Below are positions 25,963 to 35,609 of a stretch of DNA of 64,000 nt, piece after piece; positions within the stretch are counted from its first letter, which is position 1, and each line of letters opens with the position of its first letter. A program made the translations under genes and the position numbers. The stretch spans positions 1-64,000 of the forward strand of contig JAHBWG010000029.1 of the NCBI GenBank assembly GCA_019637095.1, in the 5' to 3' direction. The notes under the pieces are model-generated. The model saw only the letters and a program-made list of their open reading frames with translations, made no database searches and was not told the DNA's origin. Source of the stretch: Sandaracinaceae bacterium (GTDB lineage Bacteria; Myxococcota_A; Polyangia; Polyangiales; Sandaracinaceae).

Positions 25963-27780
25963 CTACCGCCACGTGGACAGGAATCGTCGCTCCACCACGT
26001 CGCCGAAGCGCGCGCGGTCGGTCGGCCCGTCACCGCCCGCGGGGAGGGGGATCCCGAATCCTCGCTTGGCGAGCTCGTGCACTCCGCGAACCCGGCGCGC
26101 GGCGAGCTGCCGCAACGGATGCTTGTGGACGCCACGGTGCACCTTGAGCTCGGTGTCGAGCGACTGCGCGAGCGCGACGAGACGGTGGTCGAGCAAGGGG
26201 GACCGGGCCTCGAGTCCGTAGGCCATCGTCGCGCGGTCCACCTTCACGAGGACGTCGTCGCGGAGGTACGTGACCAGATCGAGCCCTGACAAGATGGCGT
26301 GCGTACCACGTGACGCTGCCGCGTCCCAGGCGTAGCCCGGGTACCAGGCGCGCGCGTAGGTGAGGAGCGATCCGTGGAGCCGCGCCTGGACGCTCGCGTC
26401 GAGGAGCTGTCGGGGGACCATCGTGTGAAAGGCGTCGTAGATGTCCTCTGCGCTCCTCGCGTCGACCACGTCTTCCAAGACCGCGATCTTGATGCGCGCG
26501 GTGTCCGAGCGGAGCTTCGCGACGCGAGCGGCGCCGCGCACGAGCGGCTCCATCCACGAGCGACCGAGCAGGTAACGAGCGGCTGGGCGCCACCCCGGGA
26601 CCCATGCCACGTGGCGCCGCAGCTCGAAGAACCGACCGGGGTGGCTCAGCCAGGGGTACCCCATGAAGAGCTCGTCGCCGCCGTCACCCGTGAGGACCAC
26701 CGTCACGTGCGCGCGGGCGGCCTCGGAGATCGCGAGCGTGGGGATGAACGACGGGTCGGCGAACGGCTCGTCGAAGATCGTCGCCGCGCGGTCGGTCTGC
26801 CGCGCGTAGTCCTCCGGCCCCAGCGGGAGCACGGTGATCGGTACGCCGAGCTGCGCTGCGGTCGCGCGCGCGACGGGGGACTCGTCGAAGCGAGGGTCGG
26901 TCGGCTGCACGGTGAAAGCCCGCGTGGCGCGGTCGCCGAGGCGCGCCACGGAGCTCGCCACGAGGGTCGAGTCGATCCCGCCGGAGAGAAACACGCCGAC
27001 GGGGACATCCGCCCGCACGCGCAGGCGCGTCGCGTCGTCCACGAGCGCGCTCACGGCATCGAGCGCGTCGTCGAACGTCCCCTCGAACCGGTGCGCGAAC
27101 CCACCGAGCGGGTCCCAGTACAGGCGCTCCGTGCGCTTCGACGGGTCGCCGAGCGAGATGGTGAGGTGGGTCGCGGCGGGGAGCTTGGCGCACTCGCGGT
27201 AGATCGTGCGCCGAGCCGGCAGGTAGCCGAGCCAGCGATAGAGGGCGCGGGCGTCTTCGTCGATCGTCAGCGGCAGGCCGAGCGCGACGAACGCCTTGGG
27301 CTCGCTCGCGAACGCGATGACGTCGTCCGCCTCGTAGAGATAGAGCGGCTTCTTGCCGAGACGATCCCGCGCGAGCACGAGCTCTCGACGCGAGGCGTCG
27401 TGGTACGCGAGCGCCCACATCCCGTTGCACCGTTCGAGGAAGGGCGGGCCGTGGGCGCGAAGCCCCTCGAGCAGCACTTCGGTGTCGCTGCTCGTCGAGA
27501 GCGGGAGGTCCAGCGAGGCCCGCAGCTCGACGTGATCGTAGATCTCGCCGTTGAAGACGAGGGTCGCCTCGCCGCGCTGCATCGGCTGCGCCGCGGCCTC
27601 CGACAGATCCACGATCGCGAGGCGCCGATGTCCGAGCCAGAGCTCGCGCGCGTGCGGCGCGTCGTGGCGCGTGAGCCCCGCCCCGTCGGGACCTCGGTGG
27701 GCGAGCGTGTCGAGCGCCGCGGCGAGGTCGGGGCGCGCGAAGCGTCCGCGTGGCGCGAGCACGCCGAGGACGCCGCACAT
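25963..27780 (-). CDS. asnB: Asparagine synthase-like glutamine amidotransferase
   Basis: A 605-residue AsnB-type enzyme. The N-terminal Ntn glutaminase domain starts with the catalytic Cys2 (MCGVLGVLAP) and has LAHRGPDGAG and LVFNGEIYDH; the C-terminal synthetase domain carries the PP-loop SGGIDST at residues 266-272 and LTGDGGDELFMGYP. ATG 27780 overlaps the upstream glycosyltransferase stop by one base (TGATG). In polysaccharide clusters such proteins often amidate uronic acids rather than make asparagine, which would fit the uronate-forming dehydrogenase here. Housekeeping asparagine synthesis remains possible. Confidence 0.87.
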   Translation of the reverse strand: MCGVLGVLAPRGRFARPDLAAALDTLAHRGPDGAGLTRHDAPHARELWLGHRRLAIVDLSEAAAQPMQRGEATLVFNGEIYDHVELRASLDLPLSTSSDTEVLLEGLRAHGPPFLERCNGMWALAYHDASRRELVLARDRLGKKPLYLYEADDVIAFASEPKAFVALGLPLTIDEDARALYRWLGYLPARRTIYRECAKLPAATHLTISLGDPSKRTERLYWDPLGGFAHRFEGTFDDALDAVSALVDDATRLRVRADVPVGVFLSGGIDSTLVASSVARLGDRATRAFTVQPTDPRFDESPVARATAAQLGVPITVLPLGPEDYARQTDRAATIFDEPFADPSFIPTLAISEAARAHVTVVLTGDGGDELFMGYPWLSHPGRFFELRRHVAWVPGWRPAARYLLGRSWMEPLVRGAARVAKLRSDTARIKIAVLEDVVDARSAEDIYDAFHTMVPRQLLDASVQARLHGSLLTYARAWYPGYAWDAAASRGTHAILSGLDLVTYLRDDVLVKVDRATMAYGLEARSPLLDHRLVALAQSLDTELKVHRGVHKHPLRQLAARRVRGVHELAKRGFGIPLPAGGDGPTDRARFGDVVERRFLSTWR

Positions 27781-28973
27781 CAGCCGAGGATCTCCCCGAT
27801 CAACGCCGCGTACGCGTCGGCGCCGCGGCCGAGGTCGAAGTGTGGGCGGGTGAGCTCGCGCCCGGCACGCAGCGCCCCTTCGTCCGTCACGCCGCGGACG
27901 ATCGCGTCGGCCGCTCGCGCGACGCTGCGCTCGTCGAGATCGGGCAGCGTGATCCCCGTTCCCGCGCGCTCCACCCAGCGGCGCACGTCGTCGTTGCAGC
28001 CGTGCGCGACCGGACGCACGCCGCTCGCGAACAGCTCGGCGAGCTTGGTCGGCATCGACCCGCGCTTGGCGAAGGAGCTCTCCAACAGCATGAGCCCCCA
28101 GTCCATGGCGCGTACCCAGGGCGCGACGCGGTCGTGGTCCACGGACCGCACGGTCACGCGTCCCGGATCGACTCCGTGCTCGGCGACGAGGCGGCGCATC
28201 TCGTCGATCTGTGGCGTGAGGCACAAGAGGTGCGCGTCGGCCCGCTGACGGAGCACGCGTGCGCTCAGGTCGAGGGTCACGTCGATCCGGTACGAGGCGT
28301 TGATCGACCCGAGGTGCCCGAGCACGAGGCGACCGGCGAGGGGGCGCGCGTCCTGGGCGACGTCCGCGTCGAAGCGCAGCGCGAACTCGTCGTAGTCGAC
28401 GCACGTCGGGATCGTGACCACGGGCACGCCCGTCCAGCGGCCGAACACGTGCCGGCGGACGTCGTCGGCGCCGACGTCGGTGAGCATCACGATCGCGCGG
28501 GCGTTCCGGTAGAGGCGATGCTCGACGAAGCGAGCGGCGCCGAGGCGAAGCGCTCCGTTGAACCATGCGCCTTGGGCGAGCCGCTCGTCCACCCAGTAGC
28601 CGCGCGCGTCGAAGAGGTACGGAGTGCCCCATCGAGCCCGGAGCGCGAGGCCGACCACGCCGGCGAGGTAGCTGCGACAGTGCACCAGACGCGGCCGGGG
28701 CAGGCGCGCGGCGCGCGCGAGCATGCGCCGCACGTTGTCGGCCCGATCAGGCCCATACGGGAGCGCATCCCACGCGACTCCGTGAGAGGTCAGGGCCGCG
28801 CGGACGCGCGCGACCCTCGCCGGATCGGCGAGGTCGGCCTCGTGCTCCATCGACAACACGCGGTACCTGAAGCCGCGCTGCGCGAGCGCGATGAGAGGGC
28901 GGACGACCTGTGAGTAGCCGAGCGGCGATCCGAGCCCGTCGAACGTGAGATAGAGGATCTCGCGGTCCTTCAC
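27780..28973 (-). CDS. Glycosyltransferase, GT4-like
   Basis: A 397-residue GT-B type transferase. N-terminal LYLTFDGLGSPLGYSQVVRP places the acceptor pocket; the C-terminal domain has GRLVLGHLGSINASY and the donor-site region MPTKLAELFASGVRPVAHG. The start GTG 28973 overlaps the stop of the upstream lipoprotein gene as GTGA and the stop touches asnB as TGATG, so translation is probably coupled. The longer frame to 29147 is the shadow of the upstream gene. Sugar specificity is unknown. It is likely one of the enzymes assembling the repeat unit that the Wzx-like protein exports. Confidence 0.85.
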   Translation of the reverse strand: MKDREILYLTFDGLGSPLGYSQVVRPLIALAQRGFRYRVLSMEHEADLADPARVARVRAALTSHGVAWDALPYGPDRADNVRRMLARAARLPRPRLVHCRSYLAGVVGLALRARWGTPYLFDARGYWVDERLAQGAWFNGALRLGAARFVEHRLYRNARAIVMLTDVGADDVRRHVFGRWTGVPVVTIPTCVDYDEFALRFDADVAQDARPLAGRLVLGHLGSINASYRIDVTLDLSARVLRQRADAHLLCLTPQIDEMRRLVAEHGVDPGRVTVRSVDHDRVAPWVRAMDWGLMLLESSFAKRGSMPTKLAELFASGVRPVAHGCNDDVRRWVERAGTGITLPDLDERSVARAADAIVRGVTDEGALRAGRELTRPHFDLGRGADAYAALIGEILG

Positions 28974-30199
28974 GGCGCCACCCCCCGCTGCGGGTGCTGG
29001 ATCTGCCATTGACGCAGGCCGGGGATCTGGTCGGTGAAGAAGTAGGTGCGGCCGACGCTCCCCTGATGCGAGAAGCCCCAACGGCTCGCGCCCTCGTCCT
29101 CGAAGCGGCGGAGCTGCCAGCCCCAGCCCTCGCTGGGGTGCCGCCACGCGAGCGCGGCGTGCTCGTTGCCCGGGATCGTGACGCGGAGGTTGGAGTCGAG
29201 GTGGCGGAACGTCAGCCGAGCGCTCCGCATGCCGACGCGCTCGGCCGGACCGCGCACGTAGGGGACCGCGCTGCCGCCGACGAACAGCGCGCCTGCGGGC
29301 CCCTCCGCGTGCGCTCCGTCGCGCTCGATGTAGCCCCCGAGCACCGTCGAGTAGCTCGCTGGCTGCAGGAGCGCGATCGAGCGCTCCGACGCGCTCTCGA
29401 GCGCCGGCGCGACGTACACGTTACCGAGGAAGGAGTCGTCGACGATGCCCTCCGGCGTCGCGCGGATGTCGAGCCCGCTGAAGAGCCCGGCGTTCGCGTC
29501 GCCGCCGCGCAGCCACACGCCCCGACCGCACTGCACGATCAGGACGTTCGCCCAGCGCTGCAGGTTGACGTTCGCGCCGGCCGAGCATCGGCCCTCGCGA
29601 CAATCGCAGACTCCGTCGCACGCGCAGTCCTCGGCGCTCGCGCACGTCTGCCCCGTGTCGAGCCGCGAGTGCGCACGGATCGCCGTCCCCAACCTCCGGA
29701 TCATGAGGTTGTCGAGGCGTATCCCGTTGGCGCGGACGTCGAGCCCGATGCCGCCGTGACGCCGGGCCGCGCCCTCGATCGTGAGGTCGCGCAAGAGCGA
29801 GTAGCGCGCCGCCGCGGTGAGGCGCACGCCGACGTGGTCGCCCGTCACCCGCAAGACGGCGCCGCGCGCGTCGAGGATCACGCGGCGGTCGATGCGCACG
29901 CCGACACCGTCTCCGTCGGCGTCGTCGATGCGCAGCACCGCGTTCTCGGGGAGCTCGACCGGGGTGCCGAGCCCTGGCGTCTGCTCGGGCAGCGAGGCGA
30001 TGACGCGCGCGAGCGCGGGCGCCGCGTCGCGCTCGCCCGTGGGGTCGACGCAGAACCCGCGAACGCGCACGTCGGTGGCCGCGTCGCACACCTCGCCCCG
30101 GGGTGGGGGGTCCGCCTGGGTCGAACGCGCCTCGGGCGCCGTCGCGCCAGGGCCCGCGCACGAGGCCGCGAGCACGAGCGCCGCCCAGCGCCGCGTCAT
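28970..30199 (-). CDS. Parallel beta-helix lipoprotein in the polysaccharide cluster
   Basis: A 409-residue exported protein. The N-terminus has a short signal with a possible lipobox (VLAASC, Cys14). Residues about 45-330 look like a pectate-lyase-type right-handed beta-helix: [60 protein letters not shown] and [17 protein letters not shown] repeat a strand-turn pattern. A Cys-rich insert ([20 protein letters not shown]) interrupts the helix. It overlaps the UDP-xylose synthase stop (ATGA) and the glycosyltransferase start (GTGA). It could bind, trim or epimerise the polymer outside the inner membrane; no catalytic residues can be named. Confidence 0.65.
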   Translation of the reverse strand: MTRRWAALVLAASCAGPGATAPEARSTQADPPPRGEVCDAATDVRVRGFCVDPTGERDAAPALARVIASLPEQTPGLGTPVELPENAVLRIDDADGDGVGVRIDRRVILDARGAVLRVTGDHVGVRLTAAARYSLLRDLTIEGAARRHGGIGLDVRANGIRLDNLMIRRLGTAIRAHSRLDTGQTCASAEDCACDGVCDCREGRCSAGANVNLQRWANVLIVQCGRGVWLRGGDANAGLFSGLDIRATPEGIVDDSFLGNVYVAPALESASERSIALLQPASYSTVLGGYIERDGAHAEGPAGALFVGGSAVPYVRGPAERVGMRSARLTFRHLDSNLRVTIPGNEHAALAWRHPSEGWGWQLRRFEDEGASRWGFSHQGSVGRTYFFTDQIPGLRQWQIQHPQRGVAP

Positions 30200-31131
30200 G
30201 CGGACGCGAGCCTCTCGCGGAAGTAGGCGATGGTGCGGAGCAGGCCCTCGTCGAGCGCGATCGATGGCGTGAACCCGAGCGCCCTCGCGGCGAGCGTGAT
30301 GTCGGGGCGGCGTTGCTTCGGATCGTCGATCGGCAGCTCGACGTGCGCGAGCGGGCGGTCCGTCCCGGTGATGGCGAGGACCTTCTCGGCGAGCTCGCGG
30401 ATGGTGAACTCCACCGGGTTGCCCAGGTTCACGGGCCCGGTCTCGCTCGGGTGCTCCATCAGCGAGGTCAGGCCGTCGACGAGATCGTCGACGTAGCAGA
30501 AGCTCCGGGTCTGGTTGCCCTCGCCGTAGAGCGTCAGCGGTTCGCCGCGGAGCGCCTGCACGATGAAGTTGCTCACGACGCGGCCGTCGTCGATGGCCAT
30601 GCGCGGCCCGTACGTGTTGAAGATCCGCGCGACGCGGATCTCGACGCCCTCTTGGCGATGGAAGTCGAACGCGAGCGTCTCGCTGCAGCGCTTGCCCTCG
30701 TCGTAGCAGCCGCGCGGGCCGATGGGGTTCACGTTGCCGCGGTAGTCTTCGGTCTGAGGGTGCACGTCCGGGTCGCCATAGACCTCGCTCGTCGAGGCCT
30801 GGAGGAAGCGGGCCCCGGTGCGGGCCGCGAGGCGCAGGCCGTTGATGGTCCCCACGACGTTGGTGACCACCGTCTTGACGGGATCACGCTGGTAGTGGAC
30901 CGGGCTCGCGGGGCAAGCGAGGTTGTACACGCGATCGGCCGGCGCGAAGTACGGGTCGGTCACGTCGTGCACGAAGAGCGCGAAGCGCGGGTGTGGGAGC
31001 AGGCCCGCGACGTTGTCGCGGGAGCCCGTCGACAGATCGTCGATCGCCAGGACGTCGTGGCCCTCTCCCACGAGCCGCTCGCAGAGATGCGAGCCGACGA
31101 AGCCGGCCCCGCCGGTCACGATGATGCGCAC
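30196..31131 (-). CDS. uxs: UDP-glucuronate decarboxylase (UDP-xylose synthase)
   Basis: A 311-residue short-chain NAD-dependent sugar nucleotide enzyme. NAD site [11 protein letters not shown] near the N-terminus, catalytic TSEVYGDP and YDEGK, and the family marker [20 protein letters not shown] together identify the UXS branch rather than a generic epimerase. It converts UDP-glucuronate, made by the dehydrogenase encoded at 32072-33382, into UDP-xylose in the cytosol. Its stop overlaps the beta-helix lipoprotein start by 4 bases. The 73 bases before its start show nothing distinctive. The pair suggests a xylose- and/or glucuronate-containing surface polymer. Confidence 0.9.
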   Translation of the reverse strand: MRIIVTGGAGFVGSHLCERLVGEGHDVLAIDDLSTGSRDNVAGLLPHPRFALFVHDVTDPYFAPADRVYNLACPASPVHYQRDPVKTVVTNVVGTINGLRLAARTGARFLQASTSEVYGDPDVHPQTEDYRGNVNPIGPRGCYDEGKRCSETLAFDFHRQEGVEIRVARIFNTYGPRMAIDDGRVVSNFIVQALRGEPLTLYGEGNQTRSFCYVDDLVDGLTSLMEHPSETGPVNLGNPVEFTIRELAEKVLAITGTDRPLAHVELPIDDPKQRRPDITLAARALGFTPSIALDEGLLRTIAYFRERLASA

Positions 31132-31204
31132 GTGAGCTCCTCCTCGGTAGCAGTGATCGGGGCGCGTGAGCGTGCCCGCGCGTCACCGTGTCGCACGGAC
31201 CGGG

Positions 31205-32065
31205 TCACGCGGCCAACCATCCCTGGAAATCCTGCTCGGGGAGGAGCGCGGCGAGGGCGCGGACATCCTCGGCGTACACGGCGACGAGCCGTGCGCGCTG
31301 CTCGGGGGTGAGCGGGGGGTTCCGGGTGGGGCGGCGCGTGATCCGCTCGACGAGTCGCGGCAGACCCGTGCGCTTGATCGCCCGGCGGGTCCGGTCGAGG
31401 CCCGCTCGGGCCAGCCCTTCGGCCACCCTCACGCGCAGCTCGTAGAAGGCGGGGGAGACGTGCGAGCTCGCCTCGTTCACGCGGGTCTCGAGAGCGCGGG
31501 GCTCGAACCCGGGGTCCGCGCCGATCGCCTCGCAGACACGCCGCAGCAGCGCCGCCGGAGACCTGCGCAGCTCCTCGAAGCGCAGCACGAGCACGCGCGC
31601 GAAGCGCTCGAGGTACGGCGCGAGGTGCCGCGCGTAGAAGCCCTCGAGCAGGATCTCGTGCGGGTCTTCGCGCCTCGGATCGGCGCAGAGCGCGTCGAAA
31701 GAGAACGGCATGCGGTGACGGCCGGCGAGCATGTGATATTGCGAGTGCGCCCGCTCCGCCGGGTCGCGCAGGATGGCGATGATCGTCGCGTCGGGCGTGA
31801 GCTCGTGGAGGAGCTCGGCGCAGCCGGCGCCGAGCAGCCCGGGGGACACGTCGCCGCGCGGCTGGTCGCTGCGCGCGCCGGCGAAGAGGGCCTCGTACGG
31901 CGCGAGGCCGCGCTCGGCGTAGGGGCTCGGCCGACCGTCCCAGCCGCGGAACCAGTTCACCTCCTTGAACTCCGGCAGGAACACGTCGGGGTGCTCCGCC
32001 AGGCAGGCGTAGAGCCAGGTCGTTCCGGCCTTCGGCGCGCCGATGCAGTAGAACGACGGGAGCAC
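31205..32065 (-). CDS. PAPS-dependent sulfotransferase
   Basis: A 286-residue P-loop-like sulfotransferase. The 5'-phosphosulfate loop is FYCIGAPKAGTTWL (residues 5-18) and the 3'-phosphate site is AILRDPAERAHSQYHML; EVNWFRGWD after the P-loop is typical for bacterial carbohydrate sulfotransferases related to the heparan N-deacetylase/sulfotransferase group. It would transfer sulfate from PAPS to a glycan hydroxyl or amino group. It lies 6 bases downstream of the UDP-glucose dehydrogenase gene and 73 upstream of uxs, so it is probably in the same transcript. Enzymes to make PAPS are not in the window. The acceptor is inferred from context. Confidence 0.82.
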   Translation of the reverse strand: MLPSFYCIGAPKAGTTWLYACLAEHPDVFLPEFKEVNWFRGWDGRPSPYAERGLAPYEALFAGARSDQPRGDVSPGLLGAGCAELLHELTPDATIIAILRDPAERAHSQYHMLAGRHRMPFSFDALCADPRREDPHEILLEGFYARHLAPYLERFARVLVLRFEELRRSPAALLRRVCEAIGADPGFEPRALETRVNEASSHVSPAFYELRVRVAEGLARAGLDRTRRAIKRTGLPRLVERITRRPTRNPPLTPEQRARLVAVYAEDVRALAALLPEQDFQGWLAA

Positions 32066-32071
32066 GACGGC

Positions 32072-33382
32072 TCAGCTCCCGCGCACGCCGATGCCGTCGT
32101 ACGCGAAGCCCATCGCGCGCAGGCCGTAGCTCGACCAGATGTTGCGGCCGTCGATCAGGACCGGCCGCCGCATGAGCTCCGCGAGGCGCTCGAAGCTGGG
32201 GTTCTGGTACTCGCGCCACTCCGTCATCAGACAGAGGGCGTCGGCGTCGCGCGCGGCCTCGTACGCGTCCTCCACGAGGGTGACGCGATCTCCATAGCGG
32301 TCGCGGACGTGCGCCCCCGCCTCGGGGTCGTGCGCCAGCACCTCCGCGCCCTCCGCGAGCAGCGCGTCGATGAGCGTCAGCGACGAGCTGTCGCGGATGT
32401 CGTCCGTGCGCGGCTTGAAGCTGACGCCCCAGACCCCGACGCGCTTCGCGCGCAGCCCGTCCTCGAAGTGCTGTCGCAGCTTGCGGAAGACGACGCCCTT
32501 CTGGCGGTCGTTCACCCGATCGGTGGTCGCGGCGAGCTCGAGCTCCATCCCGTGCTCGCGCGCCGTGTGGACGAGCGCCTTCACGTCCTTCGGGAAGCAG
32601 CTCCCGCCGTACCCCGGCCCCGCGTACAGGAACTTCGCGCCGATGCGCGCGTCGCTGCCGACGCCGAAGCGCACCGCGTGGACGTCCGCGCCGACCCGCT
32701 CGCAGAGGAGCGCCACCTCGTTCATGAACGAGATGCGCATCGCCAGCATGGTGTTGGCGACGTACTTGGTGAGCTCCGCGCTCGCCGGGTCCATCCACAC
32801 CATGCGGTCCCGATCCAAGCAGACCGGGTGGTAGAGGCGGCTCATCATCTCGTGGGCGAAGGTGTCGTCTTCGTCGCAGCCGATCACCACGCGGTCCGGG
32901 CGCAGGAAGTCGCTGACCGCGTCGCCCTCCTTGAGGAACTCGGGGTTCGAGACGACGTGGACGCGGTGGCGCGCCTCGCGCACGAGGCGGCGCACGCGCG
33001 CGTTGGTGCCGACGGGCACCGTGCTCTTGAGGACGAGCACGACCTCGCGCTCCGCGTGCTCCGCCACCACCTGCGCGACCGCGTCGACCGCGGCCAGGTC
33101 CGCGCCGCCGTCCGCCCGAGGGGGCGTGCCCACCGCGATGAAGACCGCGGTCGCCTCGCGCACGGCGGCCGCGACGTCGGTCGTGAACCGCAGGCGGCCG
33201 CCCGCGACGCAGCGCGACACGATCGCGTCGAGCCCGGGCTCGAAGATCGGGATCCGCCCCGCGTTCAGCGCGGCGATCTTGTCCTCGTCGACGTCGGCGC
33301 AGATCACGTCCTGTCCGGTCTCGGCGAAGCAGGCGCCGCTCACCAGACCGACGTAGCCGGTCCCGACCATGCAGAGCTTCAT
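32072..33382 (-). CDS. ugd: UDP-glucose 6-dehydrogenase
   Basis: A 436-residue cytosolic enzyme that oxidises UDP-glucose twice with NAD to UDP-glucuronate. The N-terminal Rossmann fold starts MKLCMVGTGYVGLVSGACFA; the active-site Cys is in YGGSCFPKDVKAL; VSNPEFLKEGDAVSDFLRPD and GVSFKPRTDDIRDSSSL are family signatures. Length is normal. It heads the minus-strand run ugd, sulfotransferase, uxs, lipoprotein, glycosyltransferase, asnB, and supplies the substrate for uxs. The 73-base upstream spacer separates it from the amidohydrolase-like gene on the same strand; no clear promoter motif was found in it. Confidence 0.93.
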   Translation of the reverse strand: MKLCMVGTGYVGLVSGACFAETGQDVICADVDEDKIAALNAGRIPIFEPGLDAIVSRCVAGGRLRFTTDVAAAVREATAVFIAVGTPPRADGGADLAAVDAVAQVVAEHAEREVVLVLKSTVPVGTNARVRRLVREARHRVHVVSNPEFLKEGDAVSDFLRPDRVVIGCDEDDTFAHEMMSRLYHPVCLDRDRMVWMDPASAELTKYVANTMLAMRISFMNEVALLCERVGADVHAVRFGVGSDARIGAKFLYAGPGYGGSCFPKDVKALVHTAREHGMELELAATTDRVNDRQKGVVFRKLRQHFEDGLRAKRVGVWGVSFKPRTDDIRDSSSLTLIDALLAEGAEVLAHDPEAGAHVRDRYGDRVTLVEDAYEAARDADALCLMTEWREYQNPSFERLAELMRRPVLIDGRNIWSSYGLRAMGFAYDGIGVRGS

Positions 33383-33455
33383 CGTGGGCCCATCCTCGTT
33401 GCGCGCTCGTTGCGCGGGCGTGGCGTAGCGTTCGGTGCGGGGGCGGGCAACCGGC

Positions 33456-34712
33456 TCAGCGCGCGGGGGCCGGGGCGAGGGGCCGCTCGCGCGCGGCCTC
33501 CTCGTACACGCGCCGATCCGTGTCGATGTAGGTCGCGATGGCCCCCGCGATGGCGCGCGCGATGTGGCGCGCCGTCTCGAGCTGCCGCGGGTCCGGGCGC
33601 GACGGATGTCCGGTCACGGGGTCGAACGTACAGAGCAGGTCCTTGCGGATCTCGATGCCGAGCGAGCTCGGCCGCTCGGGCGAGCGCCGGAACTCGGTCA
33701 CCACCTCGGTCGTCTCGAGGAAGCGCTGGACGTGCTGGTAGGCGTCGAGCGCGGCCTGGAACGCGGCGCGGTCCTCCGGCCGGACGCGGCGGAACCGGTG
33801 GACGAACCCGCGCAGGGCGTCGGCCTCGGCGAGGCGGAGGTTGGTGTCGAGGAGCATGGTCCAGACCGTCTCGTAGGGCGGCTGGCCCACGGTCTCGGGG
33901 TGGCGCTGCTCGAAGCGGCGCCGCAGGAAGCGGAAGAAGTGCCACACCTGGGCGCGCATCTCGATGCCGCCGTCGGGGATCGGGTAGGGGTGGTTGTGCG
34001 TGACGCGGAAGCCCGAGCGCTCGAGGTTCAGGCTGATGCGGTCGCGCAGGATCCGGCTGCACGTCGACTCGGCGAGGTGGTCCGGGTACATCGGGTCGAA
34101 CACGCCGAAGCGTAGGCGCGCGTCGCGCTGGTAGCTCAGCGGCAGGCTGATGAGGCTGAGGTCGGCGCGCTTGGTGCGGCTCGCGTGCGTCTCGTCGTAG
34201 GTGTGGATCGCGATCCCGATCAGCGCGTCGGCGAGGACCTCCTCGATGCGCTCCGAGATCGGGTCGTAGTACGACTCGAGAAGATCCGCGGCCTCGTCGT
34301 GCCGCAGCGCGGTCGCGAACATCCGGCCGATCGCGAGCGCCTCGAGGGGCTCCGCGTCGTCCACCGGCGTGCGCCCGGGAAAGCGGTTGAAGTCGAGCAG
34401 CACGCGGGCGACGCGGCACCGCGCGTAGGCGCGCAGACCGAGCGCGCTCGCGAGCTCCTGGGCGACGAGGTTCGCGCCCCAGTCCCGCATCGCGACGTGG
34501 CGCGGCACCAGCACCGCCGGGTCGATGCGGGGGGTGACGCCGTCGGGGCCGAAGTAGAACCGCGGGGGGATCGCGCCGCCGTCGTGCGGCGTGTAGATGG
34601 CGATCCGATCGAGCAGCGCCGCCGGGATCGGCGGCTCCGCCGCGGGCGCCACCTCGACGAGCTCGAGGGGGGGATCGCAGGGCAGGTCGAAGTCGAACGG
34701 GCTCACGGCCAT
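33456..34712 (-). CDS. N-formylglutamate amidohydrolase-family protein
   Basis: A 418-residue protein. The segments IAIYTPHDGGAIPPRFYFG, RDWGANLVAQELASALGL, RVLLDFNRFPGRTPVDDAE, SYYDPISERIEEVLADALIG and IHTYDET match the order of motifs in the N-formylglutamate amidohydrolase (FGase) family, whose members hydrolyse formyl or similar amide bonds using a metal-bound His/Glu set. It has a C-terminal extension of about 150 residues compared with classical HutG-type enzymes. ATG 34712 was chosen; the longer frame upstream is low-complexity and overlaps the divergent phosphoesterase gene. No histidine-degradation genes are adjacent, so the true substrate is uncertain. Confidence 0.65.
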   Translation of the reverse strand: MAVSPFDFDLPCDPPLELVEVAPAAEPPIPAALLDRIAIYTPHDGGAIPPRFYFGPDGVTPRIDPAVLVPRHVAMRDWGANLVAQELASALGLRAYARCRVARVLLDFNRFPGRTPVDDAEPLEALAIGRMFATALRHDEAADLLESYYDPISERIEEVLADALIGIAIHTYDETHASRTKRADLSLISLPLSYQRDARLRFGVFDPMYPDHLAESTCSRILRDRISLNLERSGFRVTHNHPYPIPDGGIEMRAQVWHFFRFLRRRFEQRHPETVGQPPYETVWTMLLDTNLRLAEADALRGFVHRFRRVRPEDRAAFQAALDAYQHVQRFLETTEVVTEFRRSPERPSSLGIEIRKDLLCTFDPVTGHPSRPDPRQLETARHIARAIAGAIATYIDTDRRVYEEAARERPLAPAPAR

Positions 34713-34796
34713 GTTGCGGGCGAAGGGTGACACGGATCGATCGCGCTCGCTGCGGTTGACACGCCGGCGGTCCCGTCGCATCGACCGAGAGGACGC
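34713..34796 (+). promoter_or_regulatory. Candidate promoter upstream of the phosphoesterase gene
   Basis: This 84-base divergent spacer contains a perfect -35 hexamer TTGACA at 34756-34761. At 17 bases spacing the -10 would be CATCGA (34779-34784), a weak match. AGAGGA at about 34787-34792 is a good Shine-Dalgarno before ATG 34797. The short distance implies a leader of only a few bases before the ribosome site. Confidence 0.35.
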
Positions 34797-35507
34797 ATGC
34801 AGGTCGCGCTGGTCTCGGACATCCACGCCCATCGCGTCGCCCTCGAGGCGGTCCTCGCCGAGATCGATCGCCTCGGCGTCGATCAGGTGATCTGCCTCGG
34901 CGACGTCGTCGATGTCGGGCCACATCCGGCCCAGACGCTCGCGATCCTGCGCGAGCGCGAGATCGTCTGCGTGCGGGGCAACCACGATCCGCTCGACGAG
35001 GGGCCGAGCCACGCGTTCCTGCGCGACCTCGAGGAGTGGACGCGCGCGCAGCTCGGCGCCGAGGCGCGCGCTTGGCTCGCGTCGCGGCCGCTCGAGCACG
35101 CGGTCGACCTCGACGGGACGCGCCTCCACTGCGTGCACGGCTCGCCGCGCTCGGTACGCGAAGACGTCCTCGCCACGACGCCCGACGACGAGCTCGACGC
35201 CTGGACCCGCCACCTCGACTTCGACGTGCTCGCGTGCGGCCACACGCACGTCTCGATGGCGCGGCGCCTCGCCGGGCGGTGGGTCGTCAACGTCGGCAGC
35301 ACCGGCCAGCCCTTCGCCGCGCCCTACGCGGGCGAGGGCTCTCCGGTGATCCTCCCGTTCTTCGAGTTCGCGATCGTCCGCGGCGGCCGGCGCGGGCCGA
35401 GCGTCGAGCTGCGCCGCGTGCCCGCGGACCGCGCGCAAGTGGAGCGCGCCACCCGCGAGAGCGGGATGCCCCACGCCGAGGCGTGGCTGGCCCAGTGGCG
35501 GTGGTGA
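34797..35507 (+). CDS. Metallophosphoesterase, YfcE/MJ0936-like
   Basis: A 236-residue calcineurin-like phosphoesterase. All five metal motifs are visible in order: SDIHAH (Asp8, His10), CLGDVVD, VRGNHD, a histidine in HCVHGSP, and CGHTHVSM. The size and the compact order fit the YfcE/MJ0936 phosphodiesterase group, which hydrolyses phosphodiesters with two metal ions in the cytosol. The natural substrate is unknown. ATG 34797 follows AGAGGA. It precedes corA by 102 bases on the same strand and is divergent from the amidohydrolase-like gene. Confidence 0.88.
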   Translation: MQVALVSDIHAHRVALEAVLAEIDRLGVDQVICLGDVVDVGPHPAQTLAILREREIVCVRGNHDPLDEGPSHAFLRDLEEWTRAQLGAEARAWLASRPLEHAVDLDGTRLHCVHGSPRSVREDVLATTPDDELDAWTRHLDFDVLACGHTHVSMARRLAGRWVVNVGSTGQPFAAPYAGEGSPVILPFFEFAIVRGGRRGPSVELRRVPADRAQVERATRESGMPHAEAWLAQWRW

Positions 35508-35609
35508 CGCGCGACGGACCGAAAGTGGACGCTCACGTCGGGGCGGCGGGATGCTCGGCGCGATGGATCGCGCAGCCACTCGCTCGCCACGCCAGACGGT
35601 GACTTCGCG

